Counted from the stretch's first letter, positions 16,561 to 27,198 are shown. The stretch: DNA of 64,000 bases from Gordonia hankookensis (GCF_014673215.1 NZ_JACWMS010000002.1:434001-498000); one strand, 5' to 3'. Numbers and translations are program-made. Notes: generated by a model not told the origin, from the sequence alone.

Positions 16561-17376
16561 TCAGCCCTCGACGAGGTACTGGCTGCGCAGGGCATCCTGC
16601 GCAGCCAGGTCGATGCCGAGCGCCTCGGTGAAGTAGTCCGCGACCGTCCCGTATTGGATGGCCACCTCGTCGAAGGCCACGGTGAGATAGGAGGACTGCA
16701 CCCCCAGCAGCGGTCGCAGCAGATCCGGGTCACCGCCGGCAGCCTCGAAACCGTCGAACACCGCAGCCATCGCGGGCAGGAACTGCTCATTGGTCAGCAG
16801 GTAGTCGTCGAACACGTCGTCGCGGCCGACACCCATCAGTGACAGGAAAGCTGCTGCAGCCCAACCTGTTCGATCCTTACCGGCGGTGCAATGGAACAGT
16901 GTCGGTGTGCCATCGAGCAGCCCGGAGAAGAATGCCCGATAGGCCCGCTTGGCGCTGGGCAGATTCACCAGCCCGCGGTATGCGCCGATCATGTGCTCGA
17001 CCCCGCTGCCGGTGGCGAGTCGGTCGTTCGCCTCGGCGACTGCTTCCGGGTCGCCGATGAGTTTGTCCAGGTTGGCCGGAGCGCTGATCCGTTCGGCGTC
17101 GGCCAGCACATCGAGTACCACTCCCCGCGCGCCGGTGATCTGAGGATCGGGAGCGGCATCGACCTCGGGCACCGACCGCAGATCGACGATCGTCCGCAGA
17201 CCGAGGCCTGCGAGAAACGCGCGGTCGGTCTCCGATGCCTTGTCGAGTGCGGCCGATCGGAACAGCCGGCCGGTGACCACCTGCCGTCCGTCGATTGTTC
17301 GCCAACCACCGAGGTCACGAAAATTGGCGACGGTGATGAGTTCGAGGCGGTCGGTCTGTTCGGTCACACGCTCCAT
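16561..17376 (-). CDS. protein tyrosine/lipid phosphatase, PTP3-like
   Basis: The 271-residue protein has the N-terminal signature NFRDLGGWRTIDGRQVVTGRLFRS and the P-loop HCTAGKDRTGW, with nucleophile Cys163 and Arg169 of the CX5R motif. This is the family of mycobacterial PtpB and related broad-specificity phosphatases acting on phosphotyrosine, phosphoserine or phosphoinositides. No signal peptide is seen. It is the downstream member of a tandem pair with the gene at 17428-18243; both are exactly 271 residues. Confidence 0.88.
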   Translation of the reverse strand: MERVTEQTDRLELITVANFRDLGGWRTIDGRQVVTGRLFRSAALDKASETDRAFLAGLGLRTIVDLRSVPEVDAAPDPQITGARGVVLDVLADAERISAPANLDKLIGDPEAVAEANDRLATGSGVEHMIGAYRGLVNLPSAKRAYRAFFSGLLDGTPTLFHCTAGKDRTGWAAAAFLSLMGVGRDDVFDDYLLTNEQFLPAMAAVFDGFEAAGGDPDLLRPLLGVQSSYLTVAFDEVAIQYGTVADYFTEALGIDLAAQDALRSQYLVEG

Positions 17377-17427
17377 TGTGGCGGGTTGTCCACGCCGAGA
17401 TGAACCCCCGGGTGCTCGGGCGTCGAG

Positions 17428-18243
17428 CTAACGCGGGTCTGTGTCGAGGAGGAGCCGCCGCAGACCCTCCTGATCGTCGGGTCCGACGCCGAGTCCGTCC
17501 GTGAAATAGCCTTCGATGCCCCCATAGGTCGCCGCCACCTCGTCGAACGCCGCGTCGAGGTAGTGCGCGTCCACGCCGAGCACCGGTACCAGCAGATCGG
17601 GGTTGCCGCCTGCCGCACCGAACTGATCGAAGACGGGTTTGAGGGCGGGCACGAGGCGTTCATTGGTCAGCAGATAATCCCGGTACACGTCATCCTTCGC
17701 TACTCCCATCAGGGTGAGCAGCGCTGCGGCAGCCCATCCCGTCCGGTCCTTGCCGGTGGTGCAGTGGAACAACGACGGCGACTCGTGTTCGCCGAGAAGC
17801 CCGCGGCAGAGCGCTCGATATGCGTTGAGCGCACTGGGCAGGGTGATCATCTGCCGGTACGTCCCCGCGATGAGTTCCTTGGCCTTGGAACCCGACAGCT
17901 CTTTGGTCGCCATCGCCACCGACGCGGGATCAGAGAAGTAGTTCTGCAGGTTGGCGGGTATCGCCGTCCCCGAGTCGGCCAGCACATCGAGGTGGATGTC
18001 GACCACGCCGCCCAGGTCGGGATCGGGCAGCGCGGTGCGCTCGACGGCCGATCGAAGATCGTAGATCGTGCGGATTCCGAGTGCCTCGAATCGCGCCAGA
18101 TCGATCGTTGCCAGCGACGAGAAGTCCGTCGATCGGTACAGCACGCCCGATCGCACCGTTGCACCGTCTGCTGTCGTCCACCCACCGAGGTCGCGGAGGT
18201 TGGGCAGGGTGGACACCGGACTCGGGGCGACGGAGTGCGTCAT
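17428..18243 (-). CDS. protein tyrosine/lipid phosphatase, tandem paralogue
   Basis: This 271-residue paralogue has NLRDLGGWTTADGATVRSGVLYRS and the P-loop HCTTGKDRTGW with Cys161. The ATG at 18243 gives the same length as the neighbour and starts just before the conserved domain. The two proteins share the layout but differ at many positions, so the duplication is old. The 51-base spacing suggests one transcript. Confidence 0.87.
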   Translation of the reverse strand: MTHSVAPSPVSTLPNLRDLGGWTTADGATVRSGVLYRSTDFSSLATIDLARFEALGIRTIYDLRSAVERTALPDPDLGGVVDIHLDVLADSGTAIPANLQNYFSDPASVAMATKELSGSKAKELIAGTYRQMITLPSALNAYRALCRGLLGEHESPSLFHCTTGKDRTGWAAAALLTLMGVAKDDVYRDYLLTNERLVPALKPVFDQFGAAGGNPDLLVPVLGVDAHYLDAAFDEVAATYGGIEGYFTDGLGVGPDDQEGLRRLLLDTDPR

Positions 18244-18329
18244 GGGCACAAGTGTGCCGCATGACGAGTGGTGACCACTGCACCTGCTCGGCCTGCGCGA
18301 CGGCCGACCGTTCTCGGGCACACCGAACG

Positions 18330-18367
18330 CCGAAGGCCGGCCACCCGTGAGGGTGACCGGCCTTCGG
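18330..18367 (-). terminator. hairpin terminator between groL and the phosphatase pair
   Basis: CCGAAGGCCGG at 18330-18340 pairs with CCGGCCTTCGG at 18357-18367, and the loop itself can pair CACCC with GGGTG. It lies 71 bases beyond the groL stop codon and would end the groL transcript. Confidence 0.75.
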
Positions 18368-18437
18368 TCTGAGATGCGTTGGATGAACGCAGGATTCTGA
18401 TCAGGAGGTCAGAATCCCATCCTCGTCGGAGACGAGA

Positions 18438-20240
<1,803 letters not shown>

Positions 20241-20891
20241 TTACTTACGCAGCAGCCGCACCAGCACCCCGGATGCATGGGCCTTGGCGGCGCGTTCGGC
20301 CTCGTCGGCGTCACCTGCCTCCAGCGCGGCGACGATCCGCCGGTGTTCGGCGACGGCCAGCCGCCGGTTCACGTCGTGCGACCACATGTCCGAGCGGTAC
20401 AGGTGCGTCTGGGTGTCCAGCCGGAGGAGCGCGTCGCACAGCGGCTTGTTCGCCGACGCCGTGCGGACCTCGGTGTGGAAATCGAGGTCGAGGTCGGCAT
20501 CACGCCGGTGGTCGGGAGCGGCGTCGAGCAGCGTCTCCTGCTCCCGGACGCGGGCCCACAGGTCCTCGAGCTCGGCCAGGGTGACCAGGGCGGTCGCCTG
20601 TCGCGCGGCGAGACCGTCGAGCACCTCCCGGACCTCGAACACATGCCGCAACATGTCCTCGTCGAAATCCGCGACCTTGGCGCCTGCGCGCGGGGTGTAG
20701 ACGGCCAGACCGTCGACGACCAGCTGCTGGACCGCCTCGCGGACGGGACTGCGCGAGACCTCGAGCCGCGAGGCGAGCCCGGGCACCGAGAGTGAGGTGC
20801 CCGGGCTCAACTTCCCGGCGAAGATCTCGTCGCGTAGCTGCCGCAGGACGGCCTGCGTCAACAGGGCGCCGTCGGTCGTGGGGATGCTCAT
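20241..20891 (-). CDS. GntR-family regulator, FCD type
   Basis: The 216-residue protein has a winged helix (LRDEIFAGKLSPGTSLSVPG, LEVSRSPVREAVQQLVVDGL) followed by an FCD domain (about residues 80-210) with DLDFHTEVRTASANKPL. It is the last gene of a minus-strand set with an ABC ATPase, a permease and an oxygenase, 43 bases after the oxygenase. It therefore probably senses the imported compound or its oxidation product. Candidate operators (TACATGTA) lie at both ends of the divergent promoter region at 23636-23930. Confidence 0.87.
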   Translation of the reverse strand: MSIPTTDGALLTQAVLRQLRDEIFAGKLSPGTSLSVPGLASRLEVSRSPVREAVQQLVVDGLAVYTPRAGAKVADFDEDMLRHVFEVREVLDGLAARQATALVTLAELEDLWARVREQETLLDAAPDHRRDADLDLDFHTEVRTASANKPLCDALLRLDTQTHLYRSDMWSHDVNRRLAVAEHRRIVAALEAGDADEAERAAKAHASGVLVRLLRK

Positions 20892-20934
20892 CGTTGCTCA
20901 AGCCTAGGTTCTCGCCCGGTACCCGGCCGGAATC

Positions 20935-21966
20935 TCATCTGGCGGCCATCACGCGCTTCGCCTCACGATCGGCACCGTCGGGTGCCACGCCCGACTTCAT
21001 ACCGGCGAGTTTGGCGTTGATGTGTTCGGCGACGGTGATCGGCGGGTAGTCGGGGCGGTCGGCGATCGCGCACCCGGGCAACGTCTCGATCACCGCGTCG
21101 TGGTTGCCGTCGAAGAAGAAGGCCGCCGACCTCCGCCGGATGATCCGGCCGTCGACGACGGGCGGATCGACCCGGTGCACCGTCGAGCGCCACCGGTCGT
21201 TGGTCCACCGCGCCATTGCGTCCCCGAGGTTGACCAGCAACGCTCCGTCGGCGGGCTGGACGTCGTGCCAGGTCCCACTGTGGTCCAGGACCTGGAGACC
21301 CGGCACCTGATCTGCCCACAACACGGTGAGGATCCCGAAATCGGTGTGGGCACCCATTCCGGTGAGCTCGCCGGCGAGTTCGATGTCCCCTTCCGGGAGC
21401 GTGTAGTTGTTCATCTTCAATGCGTCGATCGAATGGTCGACCATGGCGTCGAAATGGCCGGGATCGAGCCCCAGCGCATCGGTGCAGGCGGTCAACAGCA
21501 CCCGCGACACCGACCGTGCGGCGTCGAACCATGCCTCGACGGCCGGACGGAGTCCCGGCGCCGCAGCCGGCCAGGTGTTGGCGGGATAGCTCGTGACCGG
21601 CAGGTCGAACCCGTCGAACCAGGCCTGTTCCGAACCGACGGTGAACGCCTCGTAGAAGTCGTTCATCTGGTTCGCCGCCGCCACCCCGAGGCTCATGCTG
21701 AGCGATTCGCTCTTCGGCGGGCTGTAGCCGCGATTCTCGCCCGGGCGGGTGTAGCGCTTCTTGACCTCGAGCGGCAGGGCGAAGAACTCGTCGAGTGCGG
21801 CCGCGAGTCCGTCGATCGTCTCCCGCTCGATGCCGTGTCCGACGATCTGGACGAATCCGACCTCACGGCAGGCGGTATCGAGCCGGCGCGCCACGTGCGC
21901 ACGGTCGCGTGCGGTCCCGTCCGGGTCGACGTACCCGGAGATGTCTACGATCGGTACGGTGAACAT
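20935..21966 (-). CDS. 2-oxoglutarate/Fe(II) oxygenase, isopenicillin N synthase-like
   Basis: The 343-residue enzyme opens VPIVDISGYV and shows CREVGFVQIVGHGI, then the iron ligands HTDFG (HxD) and the distal histidine in STVHRVDPP, with RRRSAAFFF at the 2-oxoglutarate-binding arginine position. It would hydroxylate or oxidatively cleave a small substrate. The ATG at 21966 has GGGAG upstream. Its place between an importer and a GntR gene suggests that it acts first on the imported compound. The substrate is unknown; members of this family also act on pyrimidines and plant hormones. Confidence 0.87.
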   Translation of the reverse strand: MFTVPIVDISGYVDPDGTARDRAHVARRLDTACREVGFVQIVGHGIERETIDGLAAALDEFFALPLEVKKRYTRPGENRGYSPPKSESLSMSLGVAAANQMNDFYEAFTVGSEQAWFDGFDLPVTSYPANTWPAAAPGLRPAVEAWFDAARSVSRVLLTACTDALGLDPGHFDAMVDHSIDALKMNNYTLPEGDIELAGELTGMGAHTDFGILTVLWADQVPGLQVLDHSGTWHDVQPADGALLVNLGDAMARWTNDRWRSTVHRVDPPVVDGRIIRRRSAAFFFDGNHDAVIETLPGCAIADRPDYPPITVAEHINAKLAGMKSGVAPDGADREAKRVMAAR

Positions 21967-22001
21967 ACCTGTCTCCCTTGTGTTCTGAAATGTGCCGCCG
22001 A

Positions 22002-22859
22002 TCAACGACGGCGGTTGACCATCGCGTTGAGGACGCTGAAGATGCCGAAGACGACGATGCCGAACAGCGACGCGAGCACGATCGCGGCGATGAGGTCGTC
22101 GGACTGTAGTCGTGCGCGATAGATGTCGAGCAGCGTGCCGATCCCCGGCTGACCCTTGGCGAAGAACATGTCGCCGATGATGGCGCCGACCACCACGAGC
22201 CCTGAGGCAGTGCGGAATCCGGTCATCATCGACGGCATCGCCGACGGGAACTCGAGTTTGATCAGCCGCTGGACGCCGGACGCACGCGACAGCGTGAACA
22301 ACTCGTGCGCGCCCTTGTCCACCGACACCAGCCCGAAATGTGTGTTGGCGATGATCGGGAAGATCGCGATGATCACACACACGATCGTGCGCGCGACCAT
22401 CCCGTAGCCGAACCACAGACCGATCAGCGGAACGATCGCGAGGACCGGGATCACCTGAAGCACAACCGCCCACGGGTAGATCGCGCGCTCGAGAAAGGAC
22501 CCTCTGCTCATCACCACCCCGATCGACACGCCGATGAGAGCCGCGAACAGGAAGCCGACGAGGCTCACCTTCGCGGTCACCATCAGCGCATCGAGCATCG
22601 GCTCGACGTGGGCGCGGTCGAGCAATGCGTGCGTCAGCACCTCGTGTGGCGGCGGAAGTAGGAATTGCCTTGCAGGACTGAGGATCACATAGCTGACGAA
22701 ATACCAGATCGCGATCGCGACGGCAAGGGAGATCAGCGGTGGCAGGCCATGACGCAGGATCGACACCGGCACCGACGTGCGGCGCACGGACGCGGTCGCC
22801 TGCCGGCCCGACGGAGCCGTGGCATCAGTGGTCAATGGCGGGATCGTCGCAGCGGTCAT
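22002..22859 (-). CDS. ABC transporter permease, SsuC/TauC type
   Basis: The 285-residue protein has six hydrophobic helices and the ATPase-contacting loop LFTLSRASGVQRLIKLEFPSAMP (EAA-type). It belongs to the permeases of taurine, sulfonate, nitrate and pyrimidine-precursor importers. Its ATG overlaps the stop codon of the ATPase gene by four bases. With the ATPase and the divergent lipoprotein it makes a complete importer. Confidence 0.88.
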   Translation of the reverse strand: MTAATIPPLTTDATAPSGRQATASVRRTSVPVSILRHGLPPLISLAVAIAIWYFVSYVILSPARQFLLPPPHEVLTHALLDRAHVEPMLDALMVTAKVSLVGFLFAALIGVSIGVVMSRGSFLERAIYPWAVVLQVIPVLAIVPLIGLWFGYGMVARTIVCVIIAIFPIIANTHFGLVSVDKGAHELFTLSRASGVQRLIKLEFPSAMPSMMTGFRTASGLVVVGAIIGDMFFAKGQPGIGTLLDIYRARLQSDDLIAAIVLASLFGIVVFGIFSVLNAMVNRRR

Positions 22860-23635
22860 CGTTGGCCTCGCAGGGTCTCGGAGATCTCGGCGACGTACTC
22901 GGTGAATCGGGCGTCGAACCGGAGATCGGGGTCGCGTGGATAGGGGAAATCGATCCGGATGTCAGCGGTGATCCGGCCGGGTCTGGCCGACATCACGATC
23001 ACTCGATTGGCCAGGAACACCGCCTCCGACACCGAGTGGGTGATGAACATGGCGGTGAACCGCCGTTGGGCATAGAGCCGCTGCAACTCGGTCTGCATGT
23101 CGAGTCTGGTCATCTCGTCGAGTGCACCGAAGGGTTCATCGAGGAGCATCACCTCGGGTTCTGAGGTCAGCGTCCGCGCCAGGGAGCAGCGCATCTTCAT
23201 TCCGCCGGACAGCGTGCGGGGCAGTTGCGACTCGAATCCGGTGAGCCCAACCGCGTCGATGGCGGACTGCGCACGGGACCTCCTCTGCGCCTTGGGCAAC
23301 CGCGCGAGCTCGGCACACAGCTCGACGTTGGCGCGCACCGACCGCCACGGCAGGAGTGTCGGCTCCTGGAAGATGAAGCCGACCGACTCGGTGGCGAGGG
23401 CGACCGTGCCCTCGGTCGGACGTTCGAGTCCCGCGGCCATCCGCAGCAGGGTGGACTTGCCGCACCCCGAAGGGCCGACCACCGCGACGAAGTCACCCTC
23501 GGCGATGTCGAGGTCGATGCCGGCCAACGCCAGGGTTCCCGAGTCGAACTGTTTGGTCACACCGGACGCCGAGACGACAACGCCCTTCGTGAGGTGACGC
23601 GCATCCACGTCGTTCATCGTGTCGACGAGGCCCAT
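22856..23635 (-). CDS. ABC transporter ATP-binding protein, SsuB/TauB type
   Basis: The 259-residue ATPase has Walker A GPSGCGKST, the Q-loop in VGFIFQEPTLLPW, the signature LSGGM, Walker B VMLLDEPFGALD and the H-loop FITHSVSEAVFL. GGGAGAG lies just before the ATG at 23635. It is the first gene of the leftward operon (ATPase, permease, oxygenase, GntR). Confidence 0.9.
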   Translation of the reverse strand: MGLVDTMNDVDARHLTKGVVVSASGVTKQFDSGTLALAGIDLDIAEGDFVAVVGPSGCGKSTLLRMAAGLERPTEGTVALATESVGFIFQEPTLLPWRSVRANVELCAELARLPKAQRRSRAQSAIDAVGLTGFESQLPRTLSGGMKMRCSLARTLTSEPEVMLLDEPFGALDEMTRLDMQTELQRLYAQRRFTAMFITHSVSEAVFLANRVIVMSARPGRITADIRIDFPYPRDPDLRFDARFTEYVAEISETLRGQR

Positions 23636-23655
23636 GAACTCTCCCAGGTTTGAAG

Positions 23656-23663
23656 TACATGTA
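23656..23663. promoter_or_regulatory. TACATGTA palindrome near the ABC ATPase start
   Basis: The 8-base palindrome begins 21 bases upstream of the ATPase ATG and continues GAT, identical to the copy at 23878. It may be a GntR operator; the short length leaves doubt. Confidence 0.45.
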
Positions 23664-23877
23664 GATAGTTGATTTCTCGGTGCTACTCATCATTCGATAC
23701 ATGCATTTCGTTCTCGTGTCGATATGTAAACAGTGCATGACGAAAGGCGTCTCCCGCCGCGTGGCCGAACGTCGATCAATAGCCAATAGCTGCATATATG
23801 GCCGAGATTGTGCGTCGGTGAAGGAACTCTCACGCACCAACCACCGGCTGGCCGCCGAGACATTCAGCATTTAGATT

Positions 23878-23885
23878 TACATGTA
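23878..23885. promoter_or_regulatory. TACATGTA palindrome upstream of the binding-protein gene
   Basis: The second copy, again followed by GAT, ends 45 bases upstream of the solute-binding protein ATG. Having the two copies at opposite ends of one divergent region is the main argument for an operator pair. Confidence 0.45.
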
Positions 23886-23930
23886 GATTGCGAATTGCTC
23901 GCGACATTCACCGGCTCAGCAGGAGTTCCC

Positions 23931-25109
23931 ATGACAGCTCGTTCCCTCATCACCGCACGCCGATCGCGCGTGGCCGCCGCCGCAATGGCGACCATCTGCG
24001 CGGCCGCACTCGCCGGCTGTACCGACTCCGGCACCGACAGCACCGCCGCGGTCAGCCTCGAACCGGCCCCCGCCGCGCAGAGCCTCGCCGACGTGTGCCC
24101 GAAAGACGTTGTGGTGCAACTTCAGTGGCAGCCGCAGTCGGATATGGCCGGAGTGATCGGGCTCCTCGGGCCCGGCTACACGGTGGACACCGAGAAGAAG
24201 GCGGTGACCGGCCCGCTGGCGTTCGACGGCAAGGACACCGGTGTCGACATCACGCTACGTGCCGGCGGTCCGGCGATCGGTTTCCAGTCGGTCGCCTCGG
24301 CGATGTACGCCGACGACTCGATCGATCTCGGGCTGGTGCACGGCGATCAGCTGATCTCGGCTGCCAAAGAGCAGCGCGTCGTCGGCGTCACCCCGCTGCT
24401 GCAGTACAACCCGTCGATCATCATGTGGGATCCGGCATCACACCCGGATCAGAAGACGATCGCCGACATCGGCAGGACGAACGCCAGCGTGGTGGTCTCC
24501 AAGGACCAGATCTTCCCGCAATGGCTGGTGGCCAAGGGCCTGCTGAAGCAGAGTCAGCTCGACACCAGCTATGACGGCGCGCCCGCGCGATTCGTCGGCG
24601 ACCCCACCATCACCCAGCAGGGCTTCGCCAACTCCGAGCCCTACACCTATGAGCACGAGACGCCGTCGTGGGACAAGCCGGTCGCCTACGAGATGGTCAA
24701 GGACGCGGGCTACGACGTCTACGCCTCGAACGTCTCGGTGCGAGCCGACAAGCTCGAGCAGATGTCGCCCTGCCTGCAGAAGCTGGTCCCGATGATCCAG
24801 CAGACCGGCAAGGACTATGTGAACTCCCCCGACGCGATCAACGCGACGATCGTCGACTGGGTCTCCAAGGACGTCGCGTTCACCCCGTACAGCGCGGGCG
24901 AGGCGGCGTACTCGGCCGAACTCCTGAAAGACAAGGCGGTCATCGCACCGGGTACCGACGGCGTGTACGGGAGCTATGACATGGCGAAGGCGCAGTCGAC
25001 CGTCGACGATCTCGTCCCCATCCTGAACGCAGGCGGTGCGAACCTGCCCGCGCACCTGCCGGCCGATCAGATCTACACCACCCGGTTCATCAGCCCCCAG
25101 GTGCGCTGA
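23931..25109 (+). CDS. ABC transporter solute-binding lipoprotein, NMT1/THI5-like
   Basis: The 392-residue precursor has a signal peptide ending in ALAGC, a lipobox, so it is anchored outside the membrane. AGGAG lies five bases before the ATG. VVVQLQWQPQSDMAGVIGL near the N-terminus, LRAGGPAIGFQSV and YEHETPSWDKPVAYEMVKDAGYD match the NMT1/THI5-like solute-binding fold of thiamine-precursor, pyrimidine and sulfonate importers. It is divergent from its ATPase and permease, and the cargo is unknown. Confidence 0.87.
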   Translation: MTARSLITARRSRVAAAAMATICAAALAGCTDSGTDSTAAVSLEPAPAAQSLADVCPKDVVVQLQWQPQSDMAGVIGLLGPGYTVDTEKKAVTGPLAFDGKDTGVDITLRAGGPAIGFQSVASAMYADDSIDLGLVHGDQLISAAKEQRVVGVTPLLQYNPSIIMWDPASHPDQKTIADIGRTNASVVVSKDQIFPQWLVAKGLLKQSQLDTSYDGAPARFVGDPTITQQGFANSEPYTYEHETPSWDKPVAYEMVKDAGYDVYASNVSVRADKLEQMSPCLQKLVPMIQQTGKDYVNSPDAINATIVDWVSKDVAFTPYSAGEAAYSAELLKDKAVIAPGTDGVYGSYDMAKAQSTVDDLVPILNAGGANLPAHLPADQIYTTRFISPQVR

Positions 25110-25123
25110 CACAGACCGTGACG

Positions 25124-25153
25124 ACCGCCCGGGGCCACACGGCTCCGGGCGGT
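25124..25153. terminator. bidirectional hairpin terminator
   Basis: ACCGCCCGG (25124-25132) and CCGGGCGGT (25145-25153) form a perfect 9-base stem between the convergent solute-binding protein gene and the exporter ATPase gene. Confidence 0.7.
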
Positions 25154-25165
25154 TGTGCCATCTGG

Positions 25166-25876
25166 TCACACGGGAACAGACGACGTCCGCGCAGGCGAGT
25201 CGAGACGACCGTCGCGCATGTGCAGCAGGAGGTCAACGCCGCGCCCCGGCGCCACCGACAGGGAATCGAGGTCGTGACTCACGAGCACCGCGGCGACATC
25301 CCGGTCCCGGACGAGGGCGCCGATCAACTCGATGATCGCCCTGCCCCGCTGGGTGTCCAGTGCAGAGGTCGGCTCGTCGACGAGCAGCAATGACGGCGAT
25401 CCCATCAGCGCTCGGGCGATGTTCACCCGCTGGCGCATCCCCCCGGAGAGCTCATGCGGCCTGCGGCCGGCCGCCGCGACCACGCCGACGTCGTCGAGCA
25501 GTGCCATCGCCTCGTCCCGATGCCGCGCCGGCTTCTGTCCGCGCAGATGGACGGTCAGCAACAGTTGATCGAGCGCGGTCAGCGACGGCAGCAGATTGTC
25601 CTGCTGGAACACGAACCCGATGCGGTCTCTCCTGATCCGGGCCCGCTCCTCGTCGGACAGCCCCGTCGTCGGTGTGCCGTCGATCTCGACGGTCCCCGAG
25701 TCCGGGGTCACGAGCGTGCCCGCGACGGACAGGAGACTCGATTTGCCGGACCCGGACGGTCCGGTCACCGCCACAAAACCACCGTTCGCGACGTCGAGTG
25801 CGACGTCGTCGAGGGCCGTCAGCCGGCCGCGGCCGTCGGCAAAGGTGAGTGTGACGTCGGAAAGCAGCAGACTCAT
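25166..25876 (-). CDS. ABC exporter ATP-binding protein, MacB/LolD type
   Basis: The 236-residue ATPase has GPSGSGKSS, the Q-loop GFVFQQDNLLPSL, the signature LSGGMRQRVNIARAL and Walker B LLLVDEPTSALD. AGGAG lies eight bases before the ATG at 25876. It pairs with the FtsX-type permease 125 bases upstream on the same strand. Such pairs extrude peptides, antibiotics or lipids, or act as mechanotransmitters; cargo unknown. The divergent two-component system probably controls it. Confidence 0.88.
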   Translation of the reverse strand: MSLLLSDVTLTFADGRGRLTALDDVALDVANGGFVAVTGPSGSGKSSLLSVAGTLVTPDSGTVEIDGTPTTGLSDEERARIRRDRIGFVFQQDNLLPSLTALDQLLLTVHLRGQKPARHRDEAMALLDDVGVVAAAGRRPHELSGGMRQRVNIARALMGSPSLLLVDEPTSALDTQRGRAIIELIGALVRDRDVAAVLVSHDLDSLSVAPGRGVDLLLHMRDGRLDSPARTSSVPV

Positions 25877-25924
25877 GGTGGGGCTCCTGTCGGATCGCAC
25901 GTTCGGAGGTCGTGGGCTCGAGAT

Positions 25925-25986
25925 TTCGTGGGCGCGGGGTTTCGTGGAAGCTGGAATTACGTGGACGCGGATCTTCGTGGACGCGG
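25925..25986. repeat. four imperfect 15-16-bp direct repeats
   Basis: TTCGTGGGCGCGGGG, TTCGTGGAAGCTGGA, TTACGTGGACGCGG and CTTCGTGGACGCGG follow one another between the exporter permease and ATPase genes. They may be a regulator-binding array or simple slippage. Confidence 0.6.
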
Positions 25987-26001
25987 GGCGATGAGAACCG
26001 A

Positions 26002-27042
26002 TCACCGCGACATCGCGACGACCGGATCGACAACGGTGACCCGGCGTACCGCCAGGAGCGCACCTGCACTCCCGAGCACTGTCATCGCGACCACGGGCAG
26101 GGCGATGCCGCCTGCGGTCAGGGCCACCGGGACCACCGCCGAAGCGGCGACCGCCAGACCGACCCCGAGGAGCGCGCCGAGGATCTCGCCGACGAACAGG
26201 ACGAGTGCGGCCTGCCCGAAACCGTCCCGCAGGAGGTACCACCGGTTGGCGCCCAGAGCACGGACCACGGCGAGATCACGCAGTCGCTGCACCGTCCACA
26301 CGGCGAAGAAGGCACCGACGACCAAGGCGGAGATCGCCAGCAACATCGCCTGGATCGCCACCAGCGACCCGCGCTCCGAGCGGTAACCGGGAACGGTGTC
26401 GACGGCTGTCGACATCGGCACGCTCACCGTTCCGGGAGCGTCCGTCGAGCCGCCGGACAGCACCATCGCAGTGGCCTCCTGACCATGTGAGAGTTCGCGC
26501 CAGGTGGCCATCGGCGTGTACGCGACCGGTGTGTGGGCGTAGTCGCCCGCCGGGCCGATCCCGTCGACCCGCAGACGTGTCGGGCCAACCGTGACCGCGT
26601 CACCGATCCCGACGCCCAACGCGTCGGCCTGCTCGCGGGTGAGCAGGATGCCACCCGATCGCGGTACCCCGCCGACGTCGGGCGAAGGCATCAGACTGCT
26701 CCCGGCGCCGAAGACGGCCGCCGTCGAGGTGACCTCGCCGTGCGTGATCCGGGTGGTCGTCACGCCCAGTTCGGATGCGTCACCGCCGTTCTCGTCGACG
26801 ATGCGACGGACGGTCGGTTCGTCGAGCTCGCTCTGCGACAGCGACGGTCCGTCCGGCCCGGCGGTGTCCTGGAGTACCAGGGTCTGGCCCGGTAACCTGC
26901 TGATCGCCGAGATCGACTGGTTCTGCAGGCCGGTGGTCAGTGCCGAGAGCGCCACCACCATGAACGTCATCATCGCGATGACCGCACAGATCAAGACGAA
27001 TCGTCCCTTGGCGAATCTGATGTCGCGGATGCCGATGAACAC
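26002..27042 (-). CDS. ABC exporter permease, FtsX/MacB type
   Basis: The 346-residue protein has one N-terminal helix (about 15-37), an extracytoplasmic domain of about 190 residues and three C-terminal helices with the typical loop VQRLRDLAVVRALGANRWYLLRD. The start MFIGIRDIRFAKGRF is normal for the family. It lies 156 bases from the divergent histidine kinase, which fits control of the exporter by that two-component system. Confidence 0.87.
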   Translation of the reverse strand: MFIGIRDIRFAKGRFVLICAVIAMMTFMVVALSALTTGLQNQSISAISRLPGQTLVLQDTAGPDGPSLSQSELDEPTVRRIVDENGGDASELGVTTTRITHGEVTSTAAVFGAGSSLMPSPDVGGVPRSGGILLTREQADALGVGIGDAVTVGPTRLRVDGIGPAGDYAHTPVAYTPMATWRELSHGQEATAMVLSGGSTDAPGTVSVPMSTAVDTVPGYRSERGSLVAIQAMLLAISALVVGAFFAVWTVQRLRDLAVVRALGANRWYLLRDGFGQAALVLFVGEILGALLGVGLAVAASAVVPVALTAGGIALPVVAMTVLGSAGALLAVRRVTVVDPVVAMSR

Positions 27043-27198
27043 CGCACTCCCTTCGTCGCTGTCGATGTCTCCAGCCTCGGCGGCGTCGGGTCGGCACGCA
27101 TCGGCGCACCGATGGGTTCTGGGGTCTCGTTCGGTCCAGCCGGAAGTCCATCAAAAGTTGGAGGCGGTGCCGGGTGCCCGGTGGGGATACTTGGGGAT

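Larger units (their letters stand above)
23636..23930. other. AT-richer divergent promoter region of the importer
   Basis: This 295-base gap is visibly lower in GC than its surroundings. It carries two copies of TACATGTAGAT, at 23656-23666 and 23878-23888, near either gene, plus ATACATGCAT around 23698. No conserved protein was found in it. Confidence 0.6.

Noticed and set aside
25877..26001. N-terminal extension of the exporter ATPase through the direct repeats
   Set aside because: The extension would translate the repeats into Pro/Arg-rich sequence, while the ATG at 25876 has a good ribosome site and starts the domain.
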